Shown in pieces: positions 12,501-23,044 of a stretch of 64,000 nucleotides of DNA; within the stretch, counting starts at the first letter, position 1, and every line of letters starts with the position of its first letter. The translations under genes and the position numbers were made by a program. The notes below the pieces were generated by a model that had not been told where the DNA came from, ran no database searches, and saw nothing but the letters and a program-made list of their open reading frames with translations. Source of the DNA: Lyophyllum atratum (lineage: Eukaryota > Basidiomycota > Agaricomycetes > Agaricales > Lyophyllaceae); contig JACGCN010000003.1 in the NCBI GenBank assembly GCA_014905825.1, positions 1,116,001 to 1,180,000 on the forward strand. Reading direction: 5' to 3'.

Positions 12501-13861
12501 CAATGTTCTCGATGCCTTTGCAGACGTTGATCCTGCCAAAATCATCATCAAAATCAAGCTCCATCTTCTGCCGCACTTGATGGAGGATGTCCGTCGCTTC
12601 GGGCCAGCGATCCGCAACTCTACGGAAGTCTTCGAATGTTTTAATGCCATTTTTCGTCTTTGTTCAGTGCTGAGCAACCACCAAGCTCCGAGCCGTGATA
12701 TTGCATCCAAATTCGCTTCGATGGATCGTGTAAAGCACATGCTCAGTGGTGGGTACTGGATGCAGGATGGTCAGTGGGTACAAGCCGGCGAGAGTGTCCG
12801 TCAGGTTCTCCATTCTGAACCTGTGGTCCAGCGGCACCTGGGCTGGGTACCGCCACGTTCAACTATTCCCGGTCCGTACAATGTGCTCGAGCCATTAGCC
12901 ATTGATATCAATGTTTTTCCAGGTACAGTGCGACTTCAAGGCAGGAAAAAGATACCGCCTTGCGAGTGGCATGAAACGCTAGCTTCCAAAAGTTTCCGTC
13001 CAGATACAGATATCGTTTTCCCAGCTTTGATGTCATGGCGCCAAGGTCATAGCGTGATTGCACAATCTGGTGACTACTGCTACAAGGGATCCTGGATATT
13101 TGCCCGAGTTCACCCAGAGGTAATGACTCCCAATTTCTTGCCTACTTATTGACTAAGTACATCTACCAGGAACCTCTTCTGATCGGGCGCATCTGCGAGA
13201 TGGTTGTCCCAGATGTTGGATTGAAATCTGCAGCTCTCGTATCGCTTGACAGATTTATTCTGGGGGATCGATTACATCCTGATTTTGACCTGCCTGTCCT
13301 TCAGCAGCCGGGCGCCAACGAGCAGCAGCAAGTCACGGTTTATGCTAAGGTATGCCTTATCCCTTTGGTCTGCATATATATTGCGAGTCATCTCACCATT
13401 TGCAGTCGATTCTCTTCGTCTTTTCAGCCCAGCACGACTGCCGTTTAGTGAAGTGCCAACCAACAGCACTTCAACCTCAACTTCAGGAGCGGCAGCTGAC
13501 TTCCCGCTCGAATCAGCTCATTGCGCATGGTGACGATGCTCACTATGTTCTTAACCTATATGCTCTCCATAATGCCGAACTACTACGACGTACCCTCCCA
13601 CGCCAACTTTCTGTACCTCGTCCTATCTACGACGATCGAAAAGCTCACCACCGCGAAATCGCAGCCAAGTTGCGAGTGTCGCAGGCAACAAAACGTTCAA
13701 CTACTCAGGCAAAACGTAAGGCTACGCTTGCTGCGAAGAAGGCAAAAAAGCTCGCAGAGTCTCACGATTCGGACGGCCACCAGGAGAGCGAGCACGATGG
13801 GGATTTCAACGAGGAGGCTGAACCCGAGGAACACCCAGCGAAGCGAAAGCGGAGAAAGTAG
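9579..13861 (+). CDS. Transposase-like protein of a DNA transposon (BED-like finger, 1227 aa)
   Basis: Twelve exons join without any frame break: 9579-10179, 10232-10323, 10376-10609, 10662-10922, 10983-11088, 11147-11408, 11465-11681, 11739-12015, 12072-12427, 12478-13119, 13170-13349 and 13406-13861. Near residue 40 is a BED/C2H2-like finger (CKIC ... KHLESDAH). The middle carries DDVSGNKSKQYNKHINIYM, a candidate acidic catalytic region. Then come ALPADNPQQSEEASHMGG with the Cys motif NCGCRKCKAGGPHEH, the LDPTQDTPVEILHTILLGI segment, and DVRRFGPAIRNSTEVFE. The tail is strongly basic (PAKRKRRK). The layout resembles the large TNP2/CACTA- or KDZ-class transposase families that are abundant in agaricomycetes; I cannot fix which. 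Intactness suggests recent activity or domestication. Terminal repeats were not found. Confidence 0.75.
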
Positions 13862-13899
13862 CTTATTTGTATATACTCGAGATGTCAATACCCTTTCCC

Positions 13900-14391
13900 T
13901 CATCTTCTTAGTACATATTCAATCGGCTTCGACCTGCTGTTTCCCTTCGAAGTTCTTGACATCTGCGTACTTAAAGCAGAAGAAATGAGGTTATGTATCA
14001 ATGAAAAGAGACTTATTGTCGTACAAAATTCCTCCTCATCTCCCGAGTCGGACTCCGTCACAGAACCTGAGGGTGAAGGCGGATTGTGTGGGGGCTCGAC
14101 ATGGCTGGGCTGGGCACTATCCGTGAATGAAGCCGGGACTAAAGTAGGATGGCAGATGTTGACGTTGATAGTCTATTAATGACAGGTCAAACGTTTGGGA
14201 GAAATCATCATGACTGGGCAAGGTCAACTCACGATTGGGCCGGGACCGGTCGGATGGATGACGAAGGTGAGGTGTGTCCCGTTACTGATGACCTCAGTCG
14301 TATGTCCAGGTCCTGAGAGAACGGAACTAGGAACAGAGATATCGATGTCAGGAGTAGCAGATGTCATAAGAGTCAGTGCGGCACCAGACAT
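13900..14391 (-). CDS. Possible 143-aa protein of unknown function
   Basis: Two exons (14391-14233 and 14172-13900 in coding order) with a GTGAGT donor and a TAG acceptor give 143 aa in one frame. The sequence reads MSGAALTLMTSATPDIDISV, then HLTFVIHPTGPGPI, then an acidic Ser/Pro stretch with EPPHNPPSPSG and SDSGDEEEF. No domain is recognised. It ends 38 bp from the stop of the transposase-like gene, in convergent orientation, so it may be an accessory frame of that element or an unrelated gene. The C-terminal third looks less coding-like and may be mis-modelled. Confidence 0.35.
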
Positions 14392-14901
14392 ACCTCTCCT
14401 GCTTTTAAGGATTTCCAAGTCAAAGCTGGCTGGGACAGATATAGCATGTCAAAGCTACTGAAGAATGAGAAATGCAATTGTCGAAGCTTGGGCCTTGATG
14501 ACGAGAAAATGATTTAGACCATGATGTCCAGCTTTGACCAATACAGACCTACAAATGGCCCCATCAGGTGTTCTTCTTGCGTTGCAAAGCTGAAAGCTTG
14601 GACGAAGCGAGTGAGAGCGAGAATTTCATGGGTCGGAGGAAGCTTGATACTTCAGGAGATGGGTGGGCTTTGTAAAGGTTGGCCATGATATGAAAACACG
14701 CCTTCGTGGCCCAACATCAACCAAACATTTAGGAAATCGAATTCAGTCATTGTACGGTAACCACAACTCAACACACACTATCTACCTCAAACGCGGAAAA
14801 GTTTACTTTGGTGGTGTATTACTACCAACCTGCAAGAGACGACAAAAGTAAGTCCAAAACTATAACCCGGGAACAGGTGCCAACGTACTTTATTCAATCC
14901 A
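14392..14901. other. Intergenic stretch without a supported gene
   Basis: No coding signal was found. It contains loosely repeated AAGCTTG/CAAAGCT words around 14420-14660 but no clear terminal inverted repeat of the neighbouring transposase gene. Confidence 0.4.
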
Positions 14902-15513
14902 TCACATTGGCAGTGGCGCATTCCAGTCTGCCTGGCTGAGCAATGCTTGCACTGGTTCCCTAGCGATTAAACCTTCTTGAATGCATTTAACGAGAACAGA
15001 GACCACCCAATGCTGGCAATTCCACCAGCCATTGGGTTTCAGGACTTGTTCTGCTGCCGCGACGCGCTCCAACCATTGTCGCTGGGCGTAGCTAAGCGTA
15101 GCAATGGGGATGAATGTCGCATCTGTATCGGCTTGCGGGCCGGCGATTCTTGTCTTCGGGCCCCAATTGGTCAGATGGTCCAATGGGCCATAAGGACCTC
15201 TCTCTCGAGTGACTTCAAGCTGACGATGAACGTGGTCATTGGTCGACGCCGTACCAACCCTCCAGGCAATCGCCCAATGTCGATGACTAGGAAGGACACT
15301 CTCATTTCCCATGCTCGAGACAACGAGCATCACTATACGCGGAGAATCCTCGTCGGGATAGAGGTGCTCCACGCCTGGCGGCTCGCGGATAGAGGAATCC
15401 CTCCCCATGTTGGGCATTACTTCGGTCATGTTTTGCAGAAGAGTGGCGTATGGGAGGATAGGTGAGGGCGATAAACTTGGATAAGATCCTTGAGGATCTG
15501 ATTTGATCTGCAC
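14902..15513 (-). CDS. 203-aa protein with a possible permuted papain-like (NlpC/P60-type) fold
   Basis: One uninterrupted frame gives 203 aa from ATG 15513 to the stop at 14902. Two short conserved-looking blocks stand out: HRHWAIAWRVG near residue 78 and NCQHWVVSVLVKC near residue 164. A His in the first block, then Cys-Gln-x-Trp-Val before a long helix, is the order seen in circularly permuted NlpC/P60, LRAT and PPPDE-like thiol enzymes. That resemblance is my inference and not a confirmed family call. There is no signal peptide. It is followed by the APH-type kinase on the same strand, 428 bp away. Confidence 0.6.
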   Translation of the reverse strand: MQIKSDPQGSYPSLSPSPILPYATLLQNMTEVMPNMGRDSSIREPPGVEHLYPDEDSPRIVMLVVSSMGNESVLPSHRHWAIAWRVGTASTNDHVHRQLEVTRERGPYGPLDHLTNWGPKTRIAGPQADTDATFIPIATLSYAQRQWLERVAAAEQVLKPNGWWNCQHWVVSVLVKCIQEGLIAREPVQALLSQADWNAPLPM

Positions 15514-15941
15514 TTATACTGTCAGTGGGGCTCCAGACGAGAACAACCTGAATACAGCAACTGATCTAACGATAACGGCACAATGCAAGCCCTGGAAACG
15601 AACCTAAAACAAAACCGACGCGACAAAGGTTGAAGCACCTTGAAGGTTGAAAGAGTAACGCAATTGGACACAATGGTAAGATCAAGAAGAGAGCATGGTA
15701 TGACAGAATACCCTGTCAATTGACGCCTAGAACCACAACAATAACGAGAACAAGGACAAGGACAAAGACAACAACTCAGAATAAAGGAAGAATGACAGAC
15801 GGGAGACAGAAGAAGAGGGGCAGAACAAGGACAGAATTACTTACAGCAACAGGTACGCGTCAGAAACGCACTGCATAATAAAAAAGGATGAGTGTCGACT
15901 GTGCTATCAAAAAACAAGTGGGCAGCATAGATTTGAAACAA
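15514..15941. other. A-rich intergenic spacer
   Basis: The spacer has an AAC/AAGGAC-rich low-complexity run around 15730-15780 and no gene. It probably holds the promoter of the 203-aa gene and the 3' end of the kinase gene transcript. Confidence 0.4.
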
Positions 15942-16874
15942 TCATTCAGCCCACGGCCGAAAAAAGACATCCCTCAATACAGAGGGATATTGGAGTGATA
16001 AGTCACTCTCGGGTCCCAGTGCAACCGACAGCTCGTCACGCCACTTCCGCGTCGAGGAGCCTCGCGACGCTGCCATGAGTTCCCAGAAGTCGGGATACCA
16101 CCCAAGGGTTTCCCAATCCACCAAACCTGTGATCGTTCCATCATCAACCACGATGTTCCTCGCAGACAAGTCCCCATGTGCCAGTACAACATTGCATTGT
16201 CGGCCAACTTCGCACAAGGCTGAAGGGACTTCACTAAGGGTCATGTGGCTACCGAGGCGCCAGACCCAATACGAGTGGAATGCTTCCAAATCACGAAACT
16301 CGTGCAGAGGCGGTGGGTCAAACAACAGGTTGTCGTACGGTCCAGAAGGCCAGGAACCCATCCATCTCTTAGTATCCGATTCCAATGACCTGAGTTCTCG
16401 AACAAAACCAGCCAATTGAGTTGCGACGCTTCTCAGTTGCTGTTCCGTCATACTGGAGAGACAGGTGTGGAGAGACTGGCCCTTTATCCGGTCCATAACA
16501 ATATAAGTGTGGTCGTTGTGCTGGAAGCACATGTGTACTTTAGGTACTGGAATGGACGTCCGCTGTTGGATATACATCATGGCCATAGCCTCTCGGATGC
16601 TAGCTCCTGACCCAGATTTAACAACCAGAGACTCTTCGACGAAAGCAACATTGCCCGCATGTGGTACCGCTGCCAGAGCTGCCAGAATACGCCTTATCTC
16701 GTGGGCCGGGGGAGTGAATACCGGGGAGGTAAGCAAGGAAGCGTGAGGAAGCGAACACGAAGATGGGGTTGGCGACAGATTGAACTGAGGCAATGATGCT
16801 GCTATGAATGGCGGTAAATGGGTCATACGTAGCGTGACAGAGCTAGAGAGTTGTGTTGGATCATCCAGGGCCAC
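15942..16874 (-). CDS. APH-family small-molecule kinase-like protein (310 aa)
   Basis: This belongs to the aminoglycoside phosphotransferase (APH)/choline-kinase-like fold, a family greatly expanded in agaricomycetes with mostly unknown substrates. A single exon gives 310 aa. The catalytic loop HGDLSARN is at residues 233-240, with the presumed base Asp236. The metal-binding Asp253 lies in LVDWETLGWYPDFWE. An N-lobe Lys (EESLVVKSG, about residue 86) could bind ATP, and the hinge reads HTYIVMDRIKGQSL. All key residues are present, so it is likely active as a kinase. Substrate specificity cannot be read from the sequence. There is no link to antibiotic resistance beyond the family name. Confidence 0.85.
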   Translation of the reverse strand: MALDDPTQLSSSVTLRMTHLPPFIAASLPQFNLSPTPSSCSLPHASLLTSPVFTPPAHEIRRILAALAAVPHAGNVAFVEESLVVKSGSGASIREAMAMMYIQQRTSIPVPKVHMCFQHNDHTYIVMDRIKGQSLHTCLSSMTEQQLRSVATQLAGFVRELRSLESDTKRWMGSWPSGPYDNLLFDPPPLHEFRDLEAFHSYWVWRLGSHMTLSEVPSALCEVGRQCNVVLAHGDLSARNIVVDDGTITGLVDWETLGWYPDFWELMAASRGSSTRKWRDELSVALGPESDLSLQYPSVLRDVFFRPWAE

Positions 16875-17571
16875 TTCGCGATTCCGCAGTCTCAGTGTAC
16901 ACGCTTCCAGAGCGCCGAGTTAGACAGCAGTTTTGACACCAAGCTGAATAAGGACTTACTCTGCTCGCTGCCCAGACCGTCAATCAGCCTCTGAACTGGT
17001 GCCTGGGAATCGCCCAGAAGTTCATCATCGTGATAAACAGCCAGCTCCAGGTGACCCCCGTAAAATAATGGCCTAATGGTGGCCGAGTCAAGAAATCGGG
17101 TTCACCAAGAGGTCCAGCGAGGTGACGTACGCGACGAAGCCCTCGTTCGACCAACGCGGATGATGACTTTGTGTGGATGTTCGTGTTTTATGAGTCACAT
17201 CGTCGAGCTTGACAGTGACGTGAACGTGAGGCCGCGGTGGTAAATTCTTAGCATGGAGTACTACAATAAGGACATATCAGCGCTCTTCTCTAATAACGAA
17301 TGACCGCAGAGAAAGGCATGCCTTCGATAAGAAGCCTCTTGTACCTAGCAGGAAGATATCAGCCTGTGGAAGATGATCAGATAGCAGGGACATTCACCTG
17401 CTCAACTGTACGGGCTTACGGAGTGGGTTTGGATAAAATTCCATGCTGGACAAATGCTGGAAGTCGAAAGGCGAGTCGAAAAGAGTCACTCTGCGAAGGA
17501 GGACACAAAGCGGTTATGTAGTCGTTGGCAAAGCCTTGCGCAATGGAAGCTGTGCCAAGTGAAGTTAGCAG
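16875..17571. other. Intergenic stretch upstream of the F-box gene
   Basis: No supported gene was found. The F-box promoter block duplicated at 7.1 kb begins at about 17572, so the duplicated unit starts roughly 90 bp before the F-box ATG. Confidence 0.4.
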
Positions 17572-17663
17572 TTATTTTCTGCGATCACATAATACGACCA
17601 TGACTTAGCAGATAACATTAATAGGATCATTAGTAACTTGAACCCTGCTTCTCTCAACTTCAA

Positions 17664-19416
17664 ATGCAATCAACAGCGCCGTCAATATCTACGGATGTAG
17701 AACCTCAGGAACTGGCTCGCTTCAGAGCAGAATGGCTTGCCGAACTGCAGAGCAGAAAGGCTGCGAAAAGTCTAGCAGGAAAACAGGTCAATCTAGCCTT
17801 GGCGTCAGAACCCCAGCAGGGCACGAGCAAGACGGTCGCCAAATCACCAGTCATCCCGGCTCCGTTTCCACAGGTGGGTCCCTCGACGCCAACGATAGCA
17901 GGTGTTCCACCCGCCCTTGCCAAGTTCACTCCGTCTGCCCAGCTCGTCGATTCTCCGCTTCCTCATAAGCTTGGTTCCGCACTCAGTATCTATCGTCGGG
18001 CTGTAGAGCACGAGCAACGTGGCGAATTAGACGATGCCCTGGTTTTATACCGCCAAGCCTTCCGTATGGTAACTCTGTTAATGGTAGACGCCGGTGACTG
18101 CACGCTTATCCCTCTGTGCAGGACGCCCATGTGGACCGCGTATACCATAGGGAAGAGATGCTTGCCTCTATTGCTGAAGCCCAAAAGGAGCCTTTGCAAA
18201 AGCCTACTTCCTCCGTAACGGATGCTTCCATTGAGGAGCTGGCCACGAAGGTACATCACTCCTTAGCTATGAAGGCACACGCTGGTGTGCCCGCCGTGGT
18301 TACTGGGACTTTAGCTAGTCTCCTTGAAAAGTTTCCAAACGATCTCTTGTTTGAACCCGAGCTTGAAGGGGAACCCGTACATCTGCAGAAGGTTCCTGAT
18401 GAGCTCTTGATAATGATCATCCGGAAGCTCGACCCAACCTCTATCGAGCGTTTCGCCGTTGTCAATCGAAAGGCGCGGATACTTTCCTTGGATTCTGTAA
18501 TATGGAGGTACACAATTCGTTCAAGGATAGGTATTGCAGATGCTTATTGCTTGTTTTCTACAGGAAGCTGGTTGGGGCGACATATAAGCCGCCTCAGGTG
18601 GCAGATATTGAAGACTTGACGCCAGTTCTTGAGCGTTGTCTCTTCAACTACAGACGCGTCTACATTGAGCACCCTCGTGTTCGCCTAGATGGTGTATATA
18701 TTGCGACCTGTCATTACGTGTGAGTGACGAGAGGCCTTGTACTTGCTACGCAGTCGATGACCTTGGTTTTCTCTCAAACAGTCGACCTGGCCTCAGCGAA
18801 AACTCTTGGGTCAATGTGAGCTGAATACACAACACTTTTGATACTGGTCAGGTTGCTTATGTGGAGATGCTAATAGATAAGCCACTTGATCACCTACCAC
18901 CGGTACCTGTAAGCTTTTCGTATCCCACATAGCTAAACGGAAATAAACACCCCACAGTCGCTTCTTCCCAAACGGTCAAGTACTCTCGCTTCTTGCAAAC
19001 GAAGAACACACACCGCAGCAAGTGATCCCCCTTCTGAAGCCTACCCTCCGCATGAAGGTACATTTTCCCTTTCTCCTATTTCGGATCTCCTCTCACATTC
19101 GATGAAGGGTTTCTACATAGGAACCTGGCACCTCTCAGGTACTACGATTCAGCTCTCCAACCTATTCGACGCAAGCGGTCGCTTCCCTCTTCCAACTGAC
19201 GAACAATCTGGCCATGTTTTCGAATCTGTCGAAGGCAACCGATATTCCTTCGGTATGAGCCTAAACCTCGTCTCACGGCCTCTGGGTCGATGGAACAAGT
19301 TAAACATCGAGGCGTACAACTCCATCAATCTCGAGAGTGGAGACATCAATCCGGTCGCGCTGAAGCACGAGCGGCCATTCTGGTTCTCAAAGGTCCGATC
19401 ATATAATTTATACTGA
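17664..19416 (+). CDS. F-box protein of the FBXO9/Hrt3 type
   Basis: This is a substrate-recognition subunit of an SCF (Skp1-Cullin-F-box) ubiquitin ligase. Exons 17664-18068, 18122-18507, 18564-18719, 18782-18815, 18877-18908, 18958-19057 and 19108-19416 give 473 aa. A TPR/MIT-like helical repeat near residues 107-134 (LSIYRRAVEHEQRGELDDALVLYRQAF) is followed by the F-box (LQKVPDELLIMIIRKLDPTSIERFA). After that come the FBXO9-family segments HLITYHRYLRFFPNGQVLSLL and MKGFYIGTWHLSG. Three short exons (34, 32 and 100 nt) cover the central core. The acceptor of the last exon (ATGAAG then GGT) is the least certain junction. Yeast Hrt3 is the best-known fungal relative. Its 5' end is partly duplicated at 7.1 kb. 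Confidence 0.9.
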
Positions 19417-20054
19417 CAGCGTAGGTAGGATAGCCGCACGGAGGTGACCCCCGGGTCGTCATCGGTCCTGTGGTGGACAAATAACGGAGAGTGTGTTAAG
19501 CACCTGGGCGGCTTGAGCTACTAGTACCCAGGACTAGCATGGATATACGAACTCTGAATATCGGATAAGCAAGTTTTGAGATCACTTCCAATCTCGTCTT
19601 TCGGCTTTGGCAGTCTTTGCGCATGTCATATGGAAGCGTTACGTTTGTCTATTTAAGTTTTTGGACGGAGTGAGTCGATAAGCAATATGTTCGGAATTTT
19701 GACCCATTCGCCATCTGTTCGATAAATTGGCTTCTTGGTAGTACCCCGAAACAGACGAGTGATGAAATTGAAACCCGTCCACGTCAGGCCCTAGCCTAAG
19801 CCATCGTTAGATAGCTTACTGGGTCCTCGCATTTGCAGGAAGATACAGCTTCTATGGCAGCATTCAAATGACAATGTTATGGCATTGCTTGACAATAATA
19901 TGAGCACAGATAATCAGTTCAGCAATCCACAGCATAGTGAATCAACGTCTCAACACTCGCACTCTGTAATTGAAGAAAATGCAGATCATTCATAGTGTCA
20001 TCTAAGTATTAATCTAATTAAACCAATATTGCGTGCAGACTTAGATAAAGTAAT
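19417..20054. other. Convergent spacer between the F-box and sterol acyltransferase genes
   Basis: AT-richer, non-coding 638-bp stretch between two 3' ends. No hairpin or gene stands out. Confidence 0.5.
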
Positions 20055-22370
20055 TCAGTAGGCCACGTAGGCCACGCAGAGCAATGGGAACCCAGCATAC
20101 AAGCCAAGCCAGAATACAATGTTCCCCAGTAGTTTGTTTCGCTTCACCATCGGTATCCGGCTGATCACGATCAACGGGATTTGCACGATCTACAATTGTC
20201 AAATGGTCAGACAAGGTAGTTCATGCTATGATAGCGACGGGCCAAGCCAACCTGAAGGACAAAGAGATAGAATCTGTACGACGTCATCAGTGGGGAGCTA
20301 AACCCATAATGAATGATTTGCCATACCTGAACTTTTGCGTTACGATGATCATCACGAGCTCGTGGACAGAAGCGCTCAATAGGAATGTCAGGAACATCGC
20401 CCATGTCCGCGACAGGCCATACCCGAGGATGGTAGGGGCGTAGACATGGCGAAGCAGGAACGCATGCACGGGTTTGTTCCACTTGCGGGAAAATTCGTCC
20501 CAGGATGTGGAATTCCACCTGTATTCCAGAACTCCTTCGTCAGCGGAAACACTTGTTGGAGCTAGACGCCGTCCGTACTGAATGAGGATTGTTAGTTGTG
20601 TGTAGCTAGGAAATATAAAGAATGAAACTAACCCAATCTTCATAAAACTGACGATCAGCGAAACTGTTTGTAGTCCAAAGTCAGCACAGTAGAGATTGGG
20701 CGTTTTGAGGGTTGCCCACTGAGAAAGTTCTGCAAATCCGTTACAAATGCATTCTATATTCCCAAAACGTCAACACATGAGAATGACAGCAAGTGGTAAA
20801 GACTCACCGAAGATGATGAAAAACAAGAGCAGATATGCCATCATGAAAGGCAACGCAAGATCAAGCAAAGACCGAAGGATAGATTGATCGTTCGTGGGTG
20901 TGTAGGGTAATATGAAGGTTTCCGTTACGGTGTATAGCAGTGCGAACGTGCCGAAAGTAGCGACCTGCCTCTATTTTCAGTGAATTCGGAGATGAAATGG
21001 GGAGACAACTAACCGTCTTTTCAAATACATATATTGGCCGTATGCTATAAGATGATCAGCAGTGGAGGCAATCAGAAAACCATATATCTATCATACCGAT
21101 CGGTGCGCGGATACTCCAGCTCATATACAAGTGTTGGGACGAACAAGAAATCCGCAAAGTTCTTGAAAGTGATGTTATTAGGCCAAGTCACAAAAGTGGG
21201 CCCCGGGCTTGTCAACTCGCCGCGAAGATCGGAGTATTCTTTCGCTAGTTCTGAAATCTTTTTGTCTGGGTGGTCGACCAATGGGTGAGCTTCGAAGACA
21301 GAACCCTCCGGCTGAGCGACTGCGGCCTGGGCCTGATTGGCGGGGACATCGACGACTGCAATGTTACCGTTCGTAGCCTGTGATATGGTGGTAAGACGCT
21401 TGCGAAGGGCATTGGCAGTCGCTACGTCTGTGTAGGATGTCGTTGAACCGTTAGGAGGGGTCGCGGGGGTGCCACTGGCACTGGTACTGGGGGAGGATGA
21501 ACCAAGCCCAGAAGTAGTATCCACCTCTGCATGATAAGCCTTCGCGTCCTTAATGGCTTGATCCCAGCCACCGACCGATTGTGTAGTCTCGCGAAGGTGC
21601 TTGAGGACTTCTTCACTTTGTTTGTTCACGACCTGCAGCTGTCCGTTGACAGTTATGTAGGAGTGCATCTTCATGATCATGACCTGGAATGTTACATAGT
21701 GTCATGACTTGGCGGCTTTACACGTGAGTTACGGAGCTCACAAGCGAGTGTAGTGTAAAAAATCCGGACTGGACCCAAGGCCACTTGCTGTTGGGGATTG
21801 ATAAGGACCCCGCGGCCAGACCAGAAATTACTCACCGATCGAAGGTCCACGTAATTGCAGATACCAGGATTGCAGTTTGGAGTATGTGCTGGATTGTTAC
21901 ACCCACCCAGTAATATCTGATCCATCCCTTTTTGAGAGCAAATGCGAAGGGCAGACAGGCCCAGGTGCTCAAGGCCAAAACGGCATCACTTATGGCCAGA
22001 ACGATCGCGTCTTGAGAAAACATGGCGGCGAATCCAAGGTTAAGCGGACGTCCGCTGGATTCGATGCCACGCACATAGACACGCACAGTGAATATGAATA
22101 TGGATATCCAAAACAGGGAGAAGAATCCCTTGAAAGATCTCGTCACGAACGAAGCATGGAGACACTGCAACAACTCACACGAAACTCATTCATCCCGGAG
22201 GTCTCATTGCCGATGTCGAAGTGTGACTTGCGCGGCGCAAATGTGATCAATGCCCGCAATTTCTTGGAGGTTTTTGAGCGGTAGGGTCTGGACACATAGA
22301 GAGTTCCCTCCGAAGTCTTAAATCCTCCGCTGTTGGTGCGATTCGCGCCAGGAGGCAAATGGGTGTCCAT
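20055..22370 (-). CDS. ARE2: Sterol O-acyltransferase (ARE1/ARE2, SOAT family)
   Basis: This is an ER-membrane MBOAT enzyme that esterifies sterols with fatty acyl-CoA for storage in lipid droplets. Exons in coding order are 22370-22179, 22128-21836, 21787-21742, 21683-21097, 21044-21014, 20964-20808, 20753-20720, 20663-20633, 20577-20327, 20273-20252 and 20189-20055, giving 592 aa. Diagnostic stretches are RPIYVFEKT, FADRQFYEDW, WNSTSWDEFSRKWN, PVHAFLLRHVY and the invariant-His segment SASVHELVMI. Several hydrophobic spans are visible. A Ser/Thr-rich loop in exon 4 is family-typical in position but variable. The usually contiguous YEDWWNSTSW motif is split by 20 extra codons at the exon 8/9 junction (20577-20518), which may be an unrecognised intron portion. 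DGAT1 is the alternative family, but FADR...FYEDW favours SOAT. Confidence 0.92.
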
Positions 22371-23044
22371 GGTTGACAGCGAGGTCTGGTCGAGATGCAG
22401 CAATGGTATAGATAGTGTCAGGAAGAGGGATACACCTGCCGGCAGGGTATGAACGTATTGCTATAGATGATGGTGAGGGTCGGTGTCAATTTGTCGGACA
22501 GGTCACTATCGCAGTTGATTCCGTCATACATAGGTTGAGTAAGCCCTCGGGAGTCGGAGCGGTGCTCCACCTTCCACTACCAGGACTTTATAAAAAATCT
22601 CTATTACAAGGACTACAACATCGGGTACAAGATAAATAAATTGTTCTGCACCCTCTTCAAAACGTCATCCCAGCGGGAGTCGAAGGTAGACGATCAGCAA
22701 GGGGGTACAAATCGCTCTGGCCGCGTAGTTTAACGTTCGAGCACTTGGAGAGTAAGTGCAAGACGTAGATATTGTCACGGCGAGGATTAAGATGAGGAAG
22801 AATGAGATAAAATAGTTGTATTGGGCATCCTGCTGGTGCTAGTTGAAGTTGGAAGAGAAAGCAAAAACTTCAAAAAGGGATCGCATAAATACTGTGTTTG
22901 GACATGTTGCCATCTAAAGAGCACGCGTCACGTGCGGATAATTCTTCCACGACGTCGACGTCGAGCACTTTCAACTTCGCCAGGCTTGCCCATAACGATC
23001 AGATTCCGCGAGCCGCTGTCGTAGTCGGGTTCCTCCTTGCGAAG
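22371..23044. promoter_or_regulatory. Divergent promoter region between ARE2 and clr2
   Basis: This 674-bp spacer separates two head-to-head genes. It contains ACGCGT and CACGTG motifs near 22923-22936, which resemble MluI-box/bHLH sites of fungal promoters, shortly before the clr2 start. Function is inferred. Confidence 0.35.

Noticed and set aside
22165..22178. 14-nt intron GTGAGT...TTGCAG in the sterol acyltransferase gene
   Set aside because: Too short; a 50-nt intron with the acceptor at 22129 fits frame and family sequence.
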